Below, piece after piece: positions 43,258 through 52,090 of a stretch of 64,000 nt of DNA (the first letter of the stretch is position 1; every line of letters starts with the position of its first letter). The DNA comes from Planobispora longispora (lineage in GTDB: Bacteria > Actinomycetota > Actinomycetes > Streptosporangiales > Streptosporangiaceae): the NCBI RefSeq assembly GCF_016863135.1, contig NZ_BOOH01000037.1:62001-126000 (forward strand), read 5' to 3'. The notes under the pieces were generated by a model that did not search any database, was not told the origin of the DNA, and worked only from the letters and a program-made list of their open reading frames with translations. The position numbers and the translations under genes are program-made.

Positions 43258-43373
43258 CCCGGCCGACGCCCGCCCGCCGCACCGTCCGCCGGCCACCGGC
43301 CGGTCCCGGCTCCGCCGCCCGGCCCGGGTTTATTCGATCGCCCGCCGCCTGCACGCTGTCCTAGGCTGGCCGG

Positions 43374-43934
43374 GTGCTGAAACCCTCCTACCCGATCCGG
43401 ACCGAACGGCTCATCCTGCGGCCCTTCACCCCCGGTGACCTGGACGCCCTGCACGCCGTGCAATCCCTGCCCGAGGTCGCCCGCTACCTGTACTGGGAAC
43501 CCCGCGACCGCGAGCAGGCCCGCGAGGCCCTGGAGACCAAGATCGCTCAGACCGCGCTGCTGGACGAGGGACAGACCCTGTCCCTGGCGGTGGAGGTCGC
43601 AGCCACCGGCGAGGTCATCGGCGACGGCCTGCTGTTCTGGCACAGCCGCACCCACCGCGCCGGGGAGATCGGCTACGTCCTGCACCCCGCCCACCACGGC
43701 AGGGGCTACGCCACCGAGACCGGCCGCGCCCTGCTCGAACTCGGCTTCGGCGGCCTGGACCTGCACCGCATCACCGGCCGCCTCGACGCCCGCAACACCG
43801 CCTCGGCCCGGGTGCTGGAACGCCTGGGCATGCGGCGCGAGGCCCACCTGGTGGAGAACGAGTGGGTCAAGGGCGAGTGGGCCGACGAAGTGGTCTACGC
43901 GATCCTGCAGCGCGAGTGGCGCAACCGCCGCTGA
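43374..43934 (+). CDS. GNAT N-acetyltransferase (RimJ/RimL-like)
   Basis: 186 aa from GTG 43374. Acetyltransf_3 fold: IRTERLILRPFTPGDLDALH at the start, AGEIGYVLHPAHHGRGYATE (acetyl-CoA pyrophosphate loop, about 98-117) and DLHRITGRLDARNTASARVL. Acetylates a protein N-terminus or small amine; substrate unknown. Followed 57 bp on by a DUF952 gene in the same direction. Confidence 0.88.
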   Translation: MLKPSYPIRTERLILRPFTPGDLDALHAVQSLPEVARYLYWEPRDREQAREALETKIAQTALLDEGQTLSLAVEVAATGEVIGDGLLFWHSRTHRAGEIGYVLHPAHHGRGYATETGRALLELGFGGLDLHRITGRLDARNTASARVLERLGMRREAHLVENEWVKGEWADEVVYAILQREWRNRR

Positions 43935-43990
43935 TCCCCGCCGGGCGGCCCCGGGCGGCGCAGCCGTACAAAACGGGCACACTGGAGCGC

Positions 43991-44353
43991 ATGACCATCC
44001 TGCACCTGGCCCTGACCGCCGACTGGGAGGCCGCCCGCGCGGCGGGGGAGTACCGCGTCTCCACACGGGGCCGCACCCTGGAGGAAGAGGGCTTCATCCA
44101 CACCTGCGCCGACCGCGCCCAGCTCGACGGAGTCGTGCGCCGCTACTACCGCGGCGTCGCCGACCCGCTCACCCTGCTGACCGTCGACCCCGCCGGCCTG
44201 GACGTCCGCTTCGAGGCGCCCGCCGCGCCCTCCGCGTCCGCGGCCTCCGGCGGAGCCCCGGACGGCCAGGCGGGCCGGGAGACCTTCCCGCACGTGTACG
44301 GGCCCATCCCCGTCTCCGCCGTGATCTCCGCGGTCCCGTTCACCCTGCCGTGA
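43991..44353 (+). CDS. DUF952-family protein
   Basis: 120 aa from ATG 43991. Begins ILHLALTADWEAARAAGEYR and has GFIHTCADRAQLDGVV and FPHVYGPIPVSAV, the signature stretches of DUF952 (an ADP-ribosyltransferase-like fold of unknown role). An Ala/Ser/Gly-rich insert of about 20 residues precedes the final beta strands. Probably co-transcribed with the GNAT gene. Confidence 0.85.
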   Translation: MTILHLALTADWEAARAAGEYRVSTRGRTLEEEGFIHTCADRAQLDGVVRRYYRGVADPLTLLTVDPAGLDVRFEAPAAPSASAASGGAPDGQAGRETFPHVYGPIPVSAVISAVPFTLP

Positions 44354-44471
44354 ACGCCCCCGACGCCCCGCCACGGACACCGCCCGGCGGCGTCCTGCTC
44401 TTCACCGGCTCTCTTCCCGGGCCCTTCACCGTATGATCCCGCACGACCCCGTGTGAGGCCGTCCCGGCCGG

Positions 44472-44711
44472 TCAGCCGGTGACCTCCTCGGCGGGCGGCG
44501 CGGTGATCGTGTGCGCGCCGCCCCACTCCCGGAAGCGGATGTCGAGCTCCATGACCAGGGCGTCCCCTCCCTCCGGCACGGCGATGACCATCGGGCCCGA
44601 CGCCCGCACGCGGCGCGGCAGCCCGTCAGCCCCCATCCACAACGACCACGCGGTTTTTCCGTCGTAGGTCAGAGTGGCCGGGGCGACGTGCATGGGCAGG
44701 ATGACGGGCAT
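44472..44711 (-). pseudogene. C-terminal remnant of an LppX/LprG-like lipoprotein gene
   Basis: 79 codons. The sequence LTYDGKTAWSLWMGADGLPR and ELDIRFREWGGAHTITAPPA looks like the final strands of the mycolate-associated LppX/LprAFG lipoprotein fold, but the signal peptide, lipobox and N-terminal two thirds are missing and not readable upstream. It lies just downstream of the ABC exporter operon on the same strand. It could still be translated from its own ATG. Confidence 0.45.
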
Positions 44712-44822
44712 CCCGCACCGTCGAGCGCCGCGCGAACTCGCGCTGAAGCGCCGCGGCAGGACCGGAGGGAGTCGCGTCCGGCGCGTCGCCGCCCCGCACG
44801 GCGACGCGATCCGGGCCCCGCC

Positions 44823-45629
44823 TCAGACGCACAGCGTGCGCTGGATCCGCCGGGCCGCGAACGCCAGCCCCGCCACGGCCATCACCACCAGATACGCCGC
44901 GTGCCCCAGCAGCCCCCAGGACAGCTCGCCGATGGCCAGCCCCCGCACCAGCTCCACCGCGTGGAACAACGGCGTCACCGCGACCGCCACCTCGAACGCG
45001 GCCGGGTAGTCCTGCACCGGCGAGAACGTCCCGGAGAACAGGAACAGCGCGAACTGCCCGGTGGTGAGCATGTCGAAGTCCTGCCAGCCGCGCATCAGCG
45101 TGCTGATCGCCATGCCCACCGCGCCGAACGCCAGCCCCACCAGCAGCGTCGCCGGCAGAGCCGCCAGCGCCCACCCCGGAGAGGTCAGCCCCATCACCAC
45201 CATCACCACCAGGAACGCCCCGGTGTAGACGGTGCTGCGCACCAGCGCCCACGCCAGCTCGCCCACCGCGATCTCGAACGGCTTCACCGGCGTCGCCAGG
45301 ATCGCCTCGAAGGTCTTGGAGTACTTCATCTTGAAGAAGAAGTTGAAGGTGGTCTCCGCCAGCGCCCCCGACATCGCCGAGACCGCCAGCATCGCCGGGG
45401 CCACGAACACGGCGTACTCCACCGTCCGGCCGCCGGGCAGCACCAGGTCGCCGACCAGCGCCCCCACCCCGACGCCGATGGAGAACAGGTACAGCACCGG
45501 CTCGAAGAACCCCGACAGCAGGACCAGCCAGTAGGACGGGCCGCTGCGCAACGCCCCCACATTGCGGTTGATCACCGCGCCCACCCGGGAGGGGGAGATG
45601 CGGGCCACCGCCAGCATCGTGGTAACCAT
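44823..45629 (-). CDS. ABC-2 type exporter permease
   Basis: 268 aa with six membrane helices of the ABC-2 fold (NodJ/DrrB-like). The cytoplasmic coupling stretch FKMKYSKTFEAILATPVKPFE and the helix-3 GFFEPVLYLFSIGVGVG are characteristic. Third gene of the operon, 12 bp after the first permease; the two permeases probably form a heterodimer with two copies of the ATPase. Confidence 0.88.
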   Translation of the reverse strand: MVTTMLAVARISPSRVGAVINRNVGALRSGPSYWLVLLSGFFEPVLYLFSIGVGVGALVGDLVLPGGRTVEYAVFVAPAMLAVSAMSGALAETTFNFFFKMKYSKTFEAILATPVKPFEIAVGELAWALVRSTVYTGAFLVVMVVMGLTSPGWALAALPATLLVGLAFGAVGMAISTLMRGWQDFDMLTTGQFALFLFSGTFSPVQDYPAAFEVAVAVTPLFHAVELVRGLAIGELSWGLLGHAAYLVVMAVAGLAFAARRIQRTLCV

Positions 45630-45641
45630 GCTCGCCGCCCT

Positions 45642-46400
45642 CTAGTCCTGAAGTCGCTTACGGAAGGCGAAGACCGCCCAGGCCAGCCCCGCCGCGGCGA
45701 ACAGCAACAGGAACCCCGCGTGCACCGCGACCGGCCACGGGGGAGCGCCCCCCAGCGTCGCCGCCCGGCTCAGCTCCACCCCGTGCCACAACGGCGAGAG
45801 GTAGGCCAGCGGGCGGATCTGCCCGGGCAACTCCTCGACGGGGAAGAACACCCCCGCGAACAGCGTCGAGGGGATCATCACGAACCGGAACAGCAGCGCG
45901 AAGTAGCTGTCGTTGTCGATGCTCGCCGCGAACGCCGTCACCGGCGCCGCGGCGGCGACCGCCACCAGCGCCGCCACCAGCGGGGTCACCACCGCCCACG
46001 GGGACAGCAACGCCCCGAACAGGCCGGTGACCCCCAGGAACACCACCGCGGCGATCACCACGCGGAGCAGGACGTACAGCATCCAGCCGGCCACCATGTC
46101 GCGGATCCCGACCGGCGTGGCGCGCATCGCGTGATAGGCCCGCACCCACTTGAAGTCGCCCAGCACCGAGTAGGTCGACTCGCCGACCGCCATCTGGAAC
46201 GCGGTGGAGGCCATCACGCCCGGCACGATCCACGCCAGGTAGGTCACACCGCCGATCTCGCCGACGTAGTTGCCGACCCCGATGCCGATGCTCACCAGGA
46301 ACAGCACCGGCAGGATGAAGGAGGAGAACACCGAGGCCCGCCAGAGCCGCCGGTACAGGTGGAGGTGCCGCTCCAGAACGGCCACCGTCGGATGCGCCAT
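45642..46400 (-). CDS. ABC-2 type exporter permease
   Basis: 252 aa with six membrane helices; the coupling stretch YSVLGDFKWVRAYHAMRATP and the PVLFLVSIGIGVG segment parallel its neighbour. It starts 2 bp after the ATPase stop, so translation is likely coupled. Clear paralogue of the downstream permease. Confidence 0.88.
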   Translation of the reverse strand: MAHPTVAVLERHLHLYRRLWRASVFSSFILPVLFLVSIGIGVGNYVGEIGGVTYLAWIVPGVMASTAFQMAVGESTYSVLGDFKWVRAYHAMRATPVGIRDMVAGWMLYVLLRVVIAAVVFLGVTGLFGALLSPWAVVTPLVAALVAVAAAAPVTAFAASIDNDSYFALLFRFVMIPSTLFAGVFFPVEELPGQIRPLAYLSPLWHGVELSRAATLGGAPPWPVAVHAGFLLLFAAAGLAWAVFAFRKRLQD

Positions 46401-46402
46401 CG

Positions 46403-47332
46403 TCAGTCCACCAGCGTCCGTCCGGTCAGGTGCAGGAACACATCCTCCAGGGAGGACCTGCGCACCAGCACGCTCGAGGGCGTCAGCCCGCGCCGGTGCA
46501 CCTCGGCCACCGCCGCGTCACCGTCGTCGGCGTACAGCAGGATGCGGTCCGGCAGCGGGTCGACCCGCCCGATCCCCTCGAGCTTGCCCGCGTAGTCGGC
46601 CTCGTCGGGGAAACGCAGCTCCACCACCTCGGGCGTGGAGTAGGTCTCGATCAGCGAACGAGGCGACCCCTCGGCCGCGATCCGCCCGCCGTCCATCACC
46701 ACCAGGCGATCGCACAGCTGCTCGGCCTCGTCCATGTAGTGCGTCGTCAGCACCAGCGTCGTACCCTGCTGCTTGAGCCGGAACAGCCGCTCCCACAGCA
46801 GGTGCCGCGCCTGCGGGTCCAGCCCCGTCGTCGGCTCGTCCAGCAGAACCAGCTCGGGCTCGTTCACCAGCGCCCGCGCGATCGTCAGCCGCCGCTTCAT
46901 CCCGCCGGACAGCGGCTCCACCTGGCTGGCGGCCCTGTCCCGCAGCTGCACGAAGTCCAGCAGCTCCTCGGCCCGGCGCCGGGCCTCCGCCCGCGACAGC
47001 CCGAAATAGCGGGCGTAGGTCGTCAGGTTCTCCCGCACGTTGAGGTCGGGATCCAGGTTGTCCAGCTGCGGGCACACCCCCAGCCGCGCCCGGATGCGCG
47101 AGCCGTCGCGCACCGGGTCCATGCCCAGGATCCTCAGCTCACCGGCCGTCGGCATGGACACACAACCGATCATGCGCATCGTCGAGGACTTCCCGGCGCC
47201 GTTCGGCCCCAGGAACCCGAACGCCTCACCGGGCGCCACATCCAGGTCGATGCCGTCGACCGCGGTGAAGTCGCCGAAGCGTTTGACCAGGCCGCGCGCG
47301 TGGATAAGAGATTGGAGGGGTTGCTTGGACAC
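46403..47332 (-). CDS. ABC exporter ATP-binding protein (DrrA/NodI-like)
   Basis: 309 aa from GTG 47332. Complete ATPase: Walker A GPNGAGKSS, Q-loop in GVCPQLDNLDPDL, signature LSGGMKRRL, Walker B LVLLDEPTTGLD, and H-loop TTHYMDE. The C-terminal about 90 residues form the accessory domain of DrrA-type exporters. With the two permeases it makes a drug, lipid or polysaccharide exporter; the substrate is unknown. Confidence 0.92.
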   Translation of the reverse strand: MSKQPLQSLIHARGLVKRFGDFTAVDGIDLDVAPGEAFGFLGPNGAGKSSTMRMIGCVSMPTAGELRILGMDPVRDGSRIRARLGVCPQLDNLDPDLNVRENLTTYARYFGLSRAEARRRAEELLDFVQLRDRAASQVEPLSGGMKRRLTIARALVNEPELVLLDEPTTGLDPQARHLLWERLFRLKQQGTTLVLTTHYMDEAEQLCDRLVVMDGGRIAAEGSPRSLIETYSTPEVVELRFPDEADYAGKLEGIGRVDPLPDRILLYADDGDAAVAEVHRRGLTPSSVLVRRSSLEDVFLHLTGRTLVD

Positions 47333-47391
47333 GCCCGCGACCGTAACAGACGCCTCCGACAGTTCCGCAAACGGTTTTGCCCGCGCCGGAT

Positions 47392-47592
47392 CTAACGCGC
47401 TCCCGCCCGGGGCCGGACCCTCAGGCGGGCCCTGCGCCGGCGGTCACCGTCGGCCGGCCCGGCCGTGGAGACGCCCGCCTGCGCGCGCCGCTTCCTGCGC
47501 CGCCCGAACCACCAGCCGATGCCCAGCAGGACCAGGCCCAGGGGAGTGCGCGACAACCACCGCACCACTACGACCTTGAAGAAGTTCCTCAT
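47392..47592 (-). CDS. Small Arg-rich membrane protein
   Basis: 66 aa from ATG 47592 with GGGGAG 5 nt upstream. One helix (FKVVVVRWLSRTPLGLVLLG) followed by WWFGRRRKRRAQAG and a basic tail. It resembles small actinobacterial membrane proteins of unknown function; possibly DUF6203, not confirmed. Precedes no operon; convergent position with nothing, 59 bp upstream of the ABC ATPase promoter side. Confidence 0.6.
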   Translation of the reverse strand: MRNFFKVVVVRWLSRTPLGLVLLGIGWWFGRRRKRRAQAGVSTAGPADGDRRRRARLRVRPRAGAR

Positions 47593-47786
47593 GGCGTCTC
47601 CCCTGCCCGGTGAGGAGGTTCTCATGTCGGCCCGGCGCCCCGGAGCAGCCGGGGGACGCGTGAGGGCGGGGACGCCGCCCGGGAGGCGGGTGACCGAAGC
47701 GATCACGAATCGAGAAGCGCCGGGCACGGGACCGTTCATAGCGTGACCTCATGTGCACCATCCCTCGAGCACAAAGGAGACAGGAC

Positions 47787-48200
47787 ATGAAAGCGCACGT
47801 CAGCTCGATCCTTCTCGGCGTCCGGGACCTGGACAGGGCCAAGCGGTTCTACACCGAGGGACTCGGCTGGAAGGTCAAGGACGACTACGGCGTCTCGGTG
47901 TTCTTCGAATCGGACGGCGCCTCGCCCGTCGGCTTCTACGGCCGCGAAGGCCTGGCCGAGCAGGTGGGCACGAGTCCGGAAGGCAGCGGCTTCAGCGGGC
48001 TGGTCCTCACCTACGTCGTCCGCAGCGAGGCGCGGGTCGAGGAGATCATCGCGGAGGCCGGGAAGGCGGGCGCCACGATCCTCAAGCCCGCCGGCGCCCT
48101 GCCGTGGGGCGGGTACGGCGGCTCCTTCGCCGACCCGGACGGCTACATCTGGAGTCTCGGCTACAGCGCCCAGGGAACGGACCAGCCCTACGCGGAGTAG
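47787..48200 (+). CDS. VOC (glyoxalase/bleomycin-resistance fold) protein
   Basis: 137 aa from ATG 47787 with AAAGGAG 6 nt upstream. Paired beta-alpha-beta-beta-beta modules: ILLGVRDLDRAKRFYTEGLGW and the closing GGSFADPDGYIWSLGY. Metal ligands at the usual His/Glu places are not obvious, so it may be a binding protein rather than an enzyme. Lone gene ended by a strong hairpin. Confidence 0.85.
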   Translation: MKAHVSSILLGVRDLDRAKRFYTEGLGWKVKDDYGVSVFFESDGASPVGFYGREGLAEQVGTSPEGSGFSGLVLTYVVRSEARVEEIIAEAGKAGATILKPAGALPWGGYGGSFADPDGYIWSLGYSAQGTDQPYAE

Positions 48201-48266
48201 CCTCCGGCGAGGGCTCCTGCGGGGGAGTGATCCCTCCGGGGAAACGGGGGAGCGGCATCGGGCAGC

Positions 48267-48308
48267 GGGTCCGGCGCCGGCACGGGAGATCGCGCCGGCG
48301 CCGGACCC
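48267..48308 (+). terminator. Strong hairpin terminator after the VOC gene
   Basis: Perfect 15-bp arms (48267-48281, 48294-48308) around a 12-nt loop. Confidence 0.75.
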
Positions 48309-48362
48309 CCTTGGCGGCAGGCGGGGTGTCGTCCATGGTGGGGTCATGGGAGAGGAGTCGCG

Positions 48363-48797
48363 ATGACCCTGGTGATGAGCGTGGCCGAACGGGAGGCCTT
48401 CCTGGCAGGCGTCCATGTGGGCGTCCTGAGCGTCGCCGACGAGGCAGGCCGGGCGCCGCTGGCGGTACCGGTCTGGTACCTGTACGAGCCCGGCGGTGAC
48501 ATCGCCTTCATCACCGCCCGCGACAGCCGCAAGCTGGAGCTGGTCCGCAAGGCGGGCCGGGTGAGCCTGGTGGCGCAGGACGAGGGGCTGCCCTACCGGT
48601 ACGTCTCGGTGGAGGGCCCGGTCGTGGCGGTCCAGGACCCGGCGCCGCCGGAAGAGGGCAGAACGATGGCCGAGCGTTACCTGGGCCCCGAACTCGCCGT
48701 ACGGTACCTGAAGGCCACGAAGGACGAGCGCGGCACCATGGTCCTGGTCCGCGTGCGCCCGGAGCGCTGGTACACCCGGGACTACACCGAGCGGTGA
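48363..48797 (+). CDS. PNPOx-like / F420-dependent split-barrel protein
   Basis: 144 aa from ATG 48363 with GAGAGGAG upstream. Pyridoxamine-5'-phosphate-oxidase-like split barrel: [40 protein letters not shown], and [19 protein letters not shown], as in actinobacterial FMN- or F420-binding members (FDOR type). The cofactor cannot be fixed from sequence. Confidence 0.84.
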   Translation: MTLVMSVAEREAFLAGVHVGVLSVADEAGRAPLAVPVWYLYEPGGDIAFITARDSRKLELVRKAGRVSLVAQDEGLPYRYVSVEGPVVAVQDPAPPEEGRTMAERYLGPELAVRYLKATKDERGTMVLVRVRPERWYTRDYTER

Positions 48798-49092
48798 GCG
48801 GCCCGTACCCGGCTGGCACGGACGCCCCAGAAACGGCAATTTTAATCTACGTTGTAAAGGGCACGACTTATTTCAAAAACCCCAAAACGGACAAAAGACT
48901 CAGCGATGGGAGGAGCCGCAACCCATCGGCGGCGCACCACCGCCCACCGCCCCGGCGCAACCCCGAACAGCGCACAGACACCCGCCACACGAGAACCCGG
49001 CCACCGGGGGAGCGGCCCCCCCCGAAACGGCCGCCGACGACAACACCGCAGTTTTGACTCATGGCCGATCGGGCCCACCCGATAGAACCACC
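48798..49092. other. Upstream region of the MCP-PilZ gene, with motif copy 2
   Basis: About 295 bp without a gene. Holds the second copy of TTAATCTAC-N3-GTAAAGG (48842-48860, N3 = GTT; copy 1 at 35640) followed by an A-rich stretch, then C-rich DNA. Likely promoter and control region. Confidence 0.5.
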
Positions 49093-50460
49093 GTGAACCT
49101 CAGCCGCCCGCGTACCAACCTCCCCCTGGTGGGACTGGTGGTCCTCCTCGCCGTAGCGCTCGGCTCCCTGGCCCGGCAGCAGATCGCCGCCGCCGAGCCC
49201 GGGGGCGCGATCGCGCTGGGAGCGGTGCTCCTGCTCGCGGCGGCGCTACCGCTGGAACGCCGGGCAGCCCTCCGGCGAATCACGGATCTGCTGCGCACCA
49301 CCGAGACCGTCATCGCCTCCGGCGACCGCACCTCGCGCCTGCGATCCGACGGCCCCGGCGACATCGGCGCCCTGGCCCGCGCCGTCAACACCCTGCTCGA
49401 CACGATCGCCGCCCAGGACGCCGACCTGGACCGCGCCGCCGCCTCCAAGGAGGAACAGCTGCGCACCACGTACGCCGAACGGCGGCTCAACGAGCAGCAG
49501 GCCCGCCAGCGCGCCCAGGCAATGATCAACGACAGCATCGCGATCATCATGGGCGAACTCCGCATGGTGGCCGACAAAACCGACGAACTCCGTACCACCG
49601 CCGACACCATCGACGAGCGGGTCGGCGCCACCGACACCGTCGCCAACCGCCTCGCCGAACAGGCACGCAGAGCCAACGACGCCATCGAACAGCTCGAAGC
49701 GAGCCTGAGCAAAGTGGACGGGATCGCCCGCCTCATCTCGAACGTGGCCGCCCAGACCCACCTGCTCGCCCTCAACGCCACCATCGAGGCCGTCCGCGCG
49801 GGCGAAGCCGGCCAGGGCTTCAGCGTCGTCGCCGACGAAGTCAAAGACCTCGCCACCGCCACGACCCAGTCGACCGACGAGATCACCTCCATCGTCCGCT
49901 CCCTGGAGGAGAACACCCACGCCATGACCGGCGCCCTCAGCGAGATGACCGGCGGCGTCGGCAACCTCGGCGAGGCGACCGCCCAGGTCGGCGTCATGAC
50001 CCGCCGGCAGCACTCCAGCGTCGACCTGCTCAAGGAGTACCTGGACCGGGCGATCCAGCGGATCTCGACCATGGTGCATCTGACCGAGCAGCTCGAACGG
50101 CGCAACGCCCCCCGCGCCCCCATCGGCGGAAGCACCCGCATCCACTCGGCCGGCCACGGGCACCCCGCCCAGATGCTCGACCTGAGCGAGTCCGGAGCCC
50201 ACTTCTCCACCGACCGCGACGCACCCCTCAAGCAGGGCGACACCGTCACGGTCGACATCCCGCTGAACGGCGAGAGCCCCCTGACCCTGAACGCCGACAT
50301 CGTCCACCGCAAGGTGCACGACGACACCGCCGAGATCGGCCTGCGCTTCCGGGACGTCGCCCCGGCCACGGCCGACCGCATCCACCGGCACGTCATGGCG
50401 GCGCTCACCCGGCAGAACGACCCCGCGGGACGACACGACGCACCGGGGGACACGCCCTGA
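49093..50460 (+). CDS. Methyl-accepting chemotaxis-type signalling protein fused to a PilZ domain
   Basis: 455 aa from GTG 49093 (a TTG at 49054 would add 13 residues; neither has a strong ribosome-binding site). Two close membrane helices (about 11-27 and 38-55) with almost no periplasmic loop, a HAMP-like linker, a long coiled coil, and the MCP signalling tip [20 protein letters not shown] with [13 protein letters not shown]. The C-terminal about 100 residues are PilZ: RRNAPR (RxxxR) and DLSESGAHF (DxSxxG), both intact, so it should bind c-di-GMP. The protein can thus tie c-di-GMP to a receptor-like coiled coil, without an external sensor. No CheA or CheW is in the window. Confidence 0.88.
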   Translation: MNLSRPRTNLPLVGLVVLLAVALGSLARQQIAAAEPGGAIALGAVLLLAAALPLERRAALRRITDLLRTTETVIASGDRTSRLRSDGPGDIGALARAVNTLLDTIAAQDADLDRAAASKEEQLRTTYAERRLNEQQARQRAQAMINDSIAIIMGELRMVADKTDELRTTADTIDERVGATDTVANRLAEQARRANDAIEQLEASLSKVDGIARLISNVAAQTHLLALNATIEAVRAGEAGQGFSVVADEVKDLATATTQSTDEITSIVRSLEENTHAMTGALSEMTGGVGNLGEATAQVGVMTRRQHSSVDLLKEYLDRAIQRISTMVHLTEQLERRNAPRAPIGGSTRIHSAGHGHPAQMLDLSESGAHFSTDRDAPLKQGDTVTVDIPLNGESPLTLNADIVHRKVHDDTAEIGLRFRDVAPATADRIHRHVMAALTRQNDPAGRHDAPGDTP

Positions 50461-50496
50461 CCCGCGGGGCGGGGGAGCGGCTTCGCAGCGCACGAT

Positions 50497-51534
50497 TCAT
50501 CCGGTGGGCGCCCCACCCGGCGGCACGTCCCCGGCATCCCCGTCCCGCGCCAATTCCGCCAGCACGCCATAGGCGGGATTGCCCCGCGCGGCCCGCCGTA
50601 CCTCCCGTGCCGTCGAAGCCACATACGCCTGCCCCGTGACGATCGAGGAGTGCCCCAGCAGCTCCATCAACTCGTGCGCCGACGCACCGCGCTCAGCCAG
50701 CCGCGTCGCGAACTCATGCCGCAACGCGTGCACCAGCGTCCCCCGCTGCACACGATCGTGGACCCCCGCGTACCGGTAACACTGACGCACCAGATACTGC
50801 AACCCGCCCCGCTGCAACGGCTCGTTGCGCGTATCCACCAGCAACGCCGCCGAACGGGGGAGCTCCGCCACCCCGAACCGGTCACAACGGCTGCGCAGAT
50901 AACGCTCCACCAGCGCCTCCACCGGAGGCTCGATCGGCAACGACCGCGTCTTGCCCCCCTTGCCTACCACCTGGACCCGGCGGTCACCGGGGGAGCCGCC
51001 GATCGACCCGACCGTCAGGCCCAGCAGCTCCGCCGAACGCATCCCCGTCACCAGCGCCAGCGCCAGCACCGCCAGATCCCGCTCCACCCACGGGTCCCGC
51101 GCCTCACGCGCGCCCGCCGCGATCCGCTCCAGCAACGTCAGCGAGGCGCTCCCGTCCCCGAGGAACGGCTTGGGCGCCTTGGGAGGCTGCCGGGGCCGGG
51201 GGACCGCCGCCATCGGATTGCCCTCCAGCATCCCCTCGGCGACGCAGAAGGTGAGGAACTGATTCCAGGCGCTCCAGGCGCGGTTGACGCTGGCCGCCGA
51301 GCGCGGGCCGGAGAACTCGGCGAACGCCGTACGGATGGTCCGCCCGGTGAGCCGGCGCACCTCGAGCTCGGCGGGCGCGACGCCCGAGGCCGCGGCGGCG
51401 ATCTCGGCGACGGCCCGCAGATCGCGTTCGTACCCGGCGACGGTGTGCGCGGAGAGTTTCTTGGTCCGCAGGGAGGACAGGAACTCGGCCGTGGCCTCGG
51501 GGACGCGCATCAGCACCAGCGGGTCACGCTCCAC
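50497..51534 (-). CDS. Tyrosine recombinase (XerC/D-like), orphan
   Basis: 345 aa from GTG 51534 (ATG at residue 9 is the alternative). SAM-like core-binding domain (about 10-110) then catalytic domain with Arg in LVTGMRSAELLGL, Lys in VGKGGKTRSLPI, HxxR in VHALRHEFATRL, His in LLGHSSIVTGQ and nucleophile Tyr in GQAYVAS. Length and layout fit Xer-like recombinases with a longer C-terminus. The gene is convergent with the MCP-PilZ gene and has a dif-like inverted repeat just upstream. No phage, plasmid or cassette genes adjoin. Confidence 0.88.
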   Translation of the reverse strand: MERDPLVLMRVPEATAEFLSSLRTKKLSAHTVAGYERDLRAVAEIAAAASGVAPAELEVRRLTGRTIRTAFAEFSGPRSAASVNRAWSAWNQFLTFCVAEGMLEGNPMAAVPRPRQPPKAPKPFLGDGSASLTLLERIAAGAREARDPWVERDLAVLALALVTGMRSAELLGLTVGSIGGSPGDRRVQVVGKGGKTRSLPIEPPVEALVERYLRSRCDRFGVAELPRSAALLVDTRNEPLQRGGLQYLVRQCYRYAGVHDRVQRGTLVHALRHEFATRLAERGASAHELMELLGHSSIVTGQAYVASTAREVRRAARGNPAYGVLAELARDGDAGDVPPGGAPTG

Positions 51535-51571
51535 GGGGGCCTCCCGGGCGGGCGGGGAGGGCGGAATCTGA

Positions 51572-51599
51572 ATGATGCATAAGTGCGATTATGCATCAA
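51572..51599. other. dif-like recombination core site (11-6-11)
   Basis: Left arm ATGATGCATAA (51572-51582), 6-nt spacer GTGCGA, right arm TTATGCATCAA (51589-51599). The inner 10 bp of each arm are perfect complements. Inner halves ATAA and TTATG around a 6-bp spacer match the Xer/dif core layout. It lies 38 bp upstream of the recombinase start, so it may also be its operator. Confidence 0.55.
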
Positions 51600-51779
51600 A
51601 CATGGCGGAGAGCCCCTGAGAAGGGGACGCGCCACGCCGGACGACTCCGCCCACGCGCACCGTCCACACCGCAGATGCCACAGATATCGCCACAGATGTC
51701 ACTGACGTCACCACAGATCCCACCGGACGGGCCCGTGCGACTGCAGACACCGGACGATCGACGGGGCTATCCTCAAGGC

Positions 51780-52031
51780 ATGTCAGACACGATCAGGATC
51801 GTCATCGTGACCGCAGTCGTCCTCATCCTGATCATCGGCCTGATCTGGCTCGCGGTGCGGCTGGCCCACCGGCCCCGCAACAGCCTTCTCGGCGGCGCCC
51901 TGGGGCCCGAGCTGGTCAACCAGGCGCGGGAGTTGAAGATCTCCGGTCAGTTCGACGATGCGGTGTTCCTGATCCGGGGTGAGACCGGGATGAGCCAGCG
52001 GGCCGCTTCCCGTCTCGTTCGCAGACTCTGA
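51780..52031 (+). CDS. Small membrane-anchored L7/L12-C-terminal-like protein
   Basis: 83 aa from ATG 51780. One membrane helix (IVIVTAVVLILIIGLIWLAV) and a single repeat ARELKISGQFDDAVFLIRGE with TGMSQRAASRLVRRL, matching both repeats of the 152-aa protein at 18848. The two are paralogues 33 kb apart. A 21-bp-arm hairpin follows 11 bp after the stop. Confidence 0.78.
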   Translation: MSDTIRIVIVTAVVLILIIGLIWLAVRLAHRPRNSLLGGALGPELVNQARELKISGQFDDAVFLIRGETGMSQRAASRLVRRL

Positions 52032-52042
52032 CAAAAGCGACA

Positions 52043-52090
52043 ATGACGCCATACCAGACAGAAGGTAGATTCTGTCTGGTATGGCGTCAT
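52043..52090. terminator. Very long perfect hairpin (21-bp arms)
   Basis: Arms 52043-52063 and 52070-52090 are exact complements with a 6-nt loop (GGTAGA). It lies 11 bp after the small membrane-protein stop. Most simply a terminator; the arm length is unusual. Confidence 0.7.

Noticed and set aside
44511-46595. 694-codon plus frame across the ABC permeases
   Set aside because: Antisense shadow rich in Arg/His/Gln; the minus-strand ABC genes carry all motifs.
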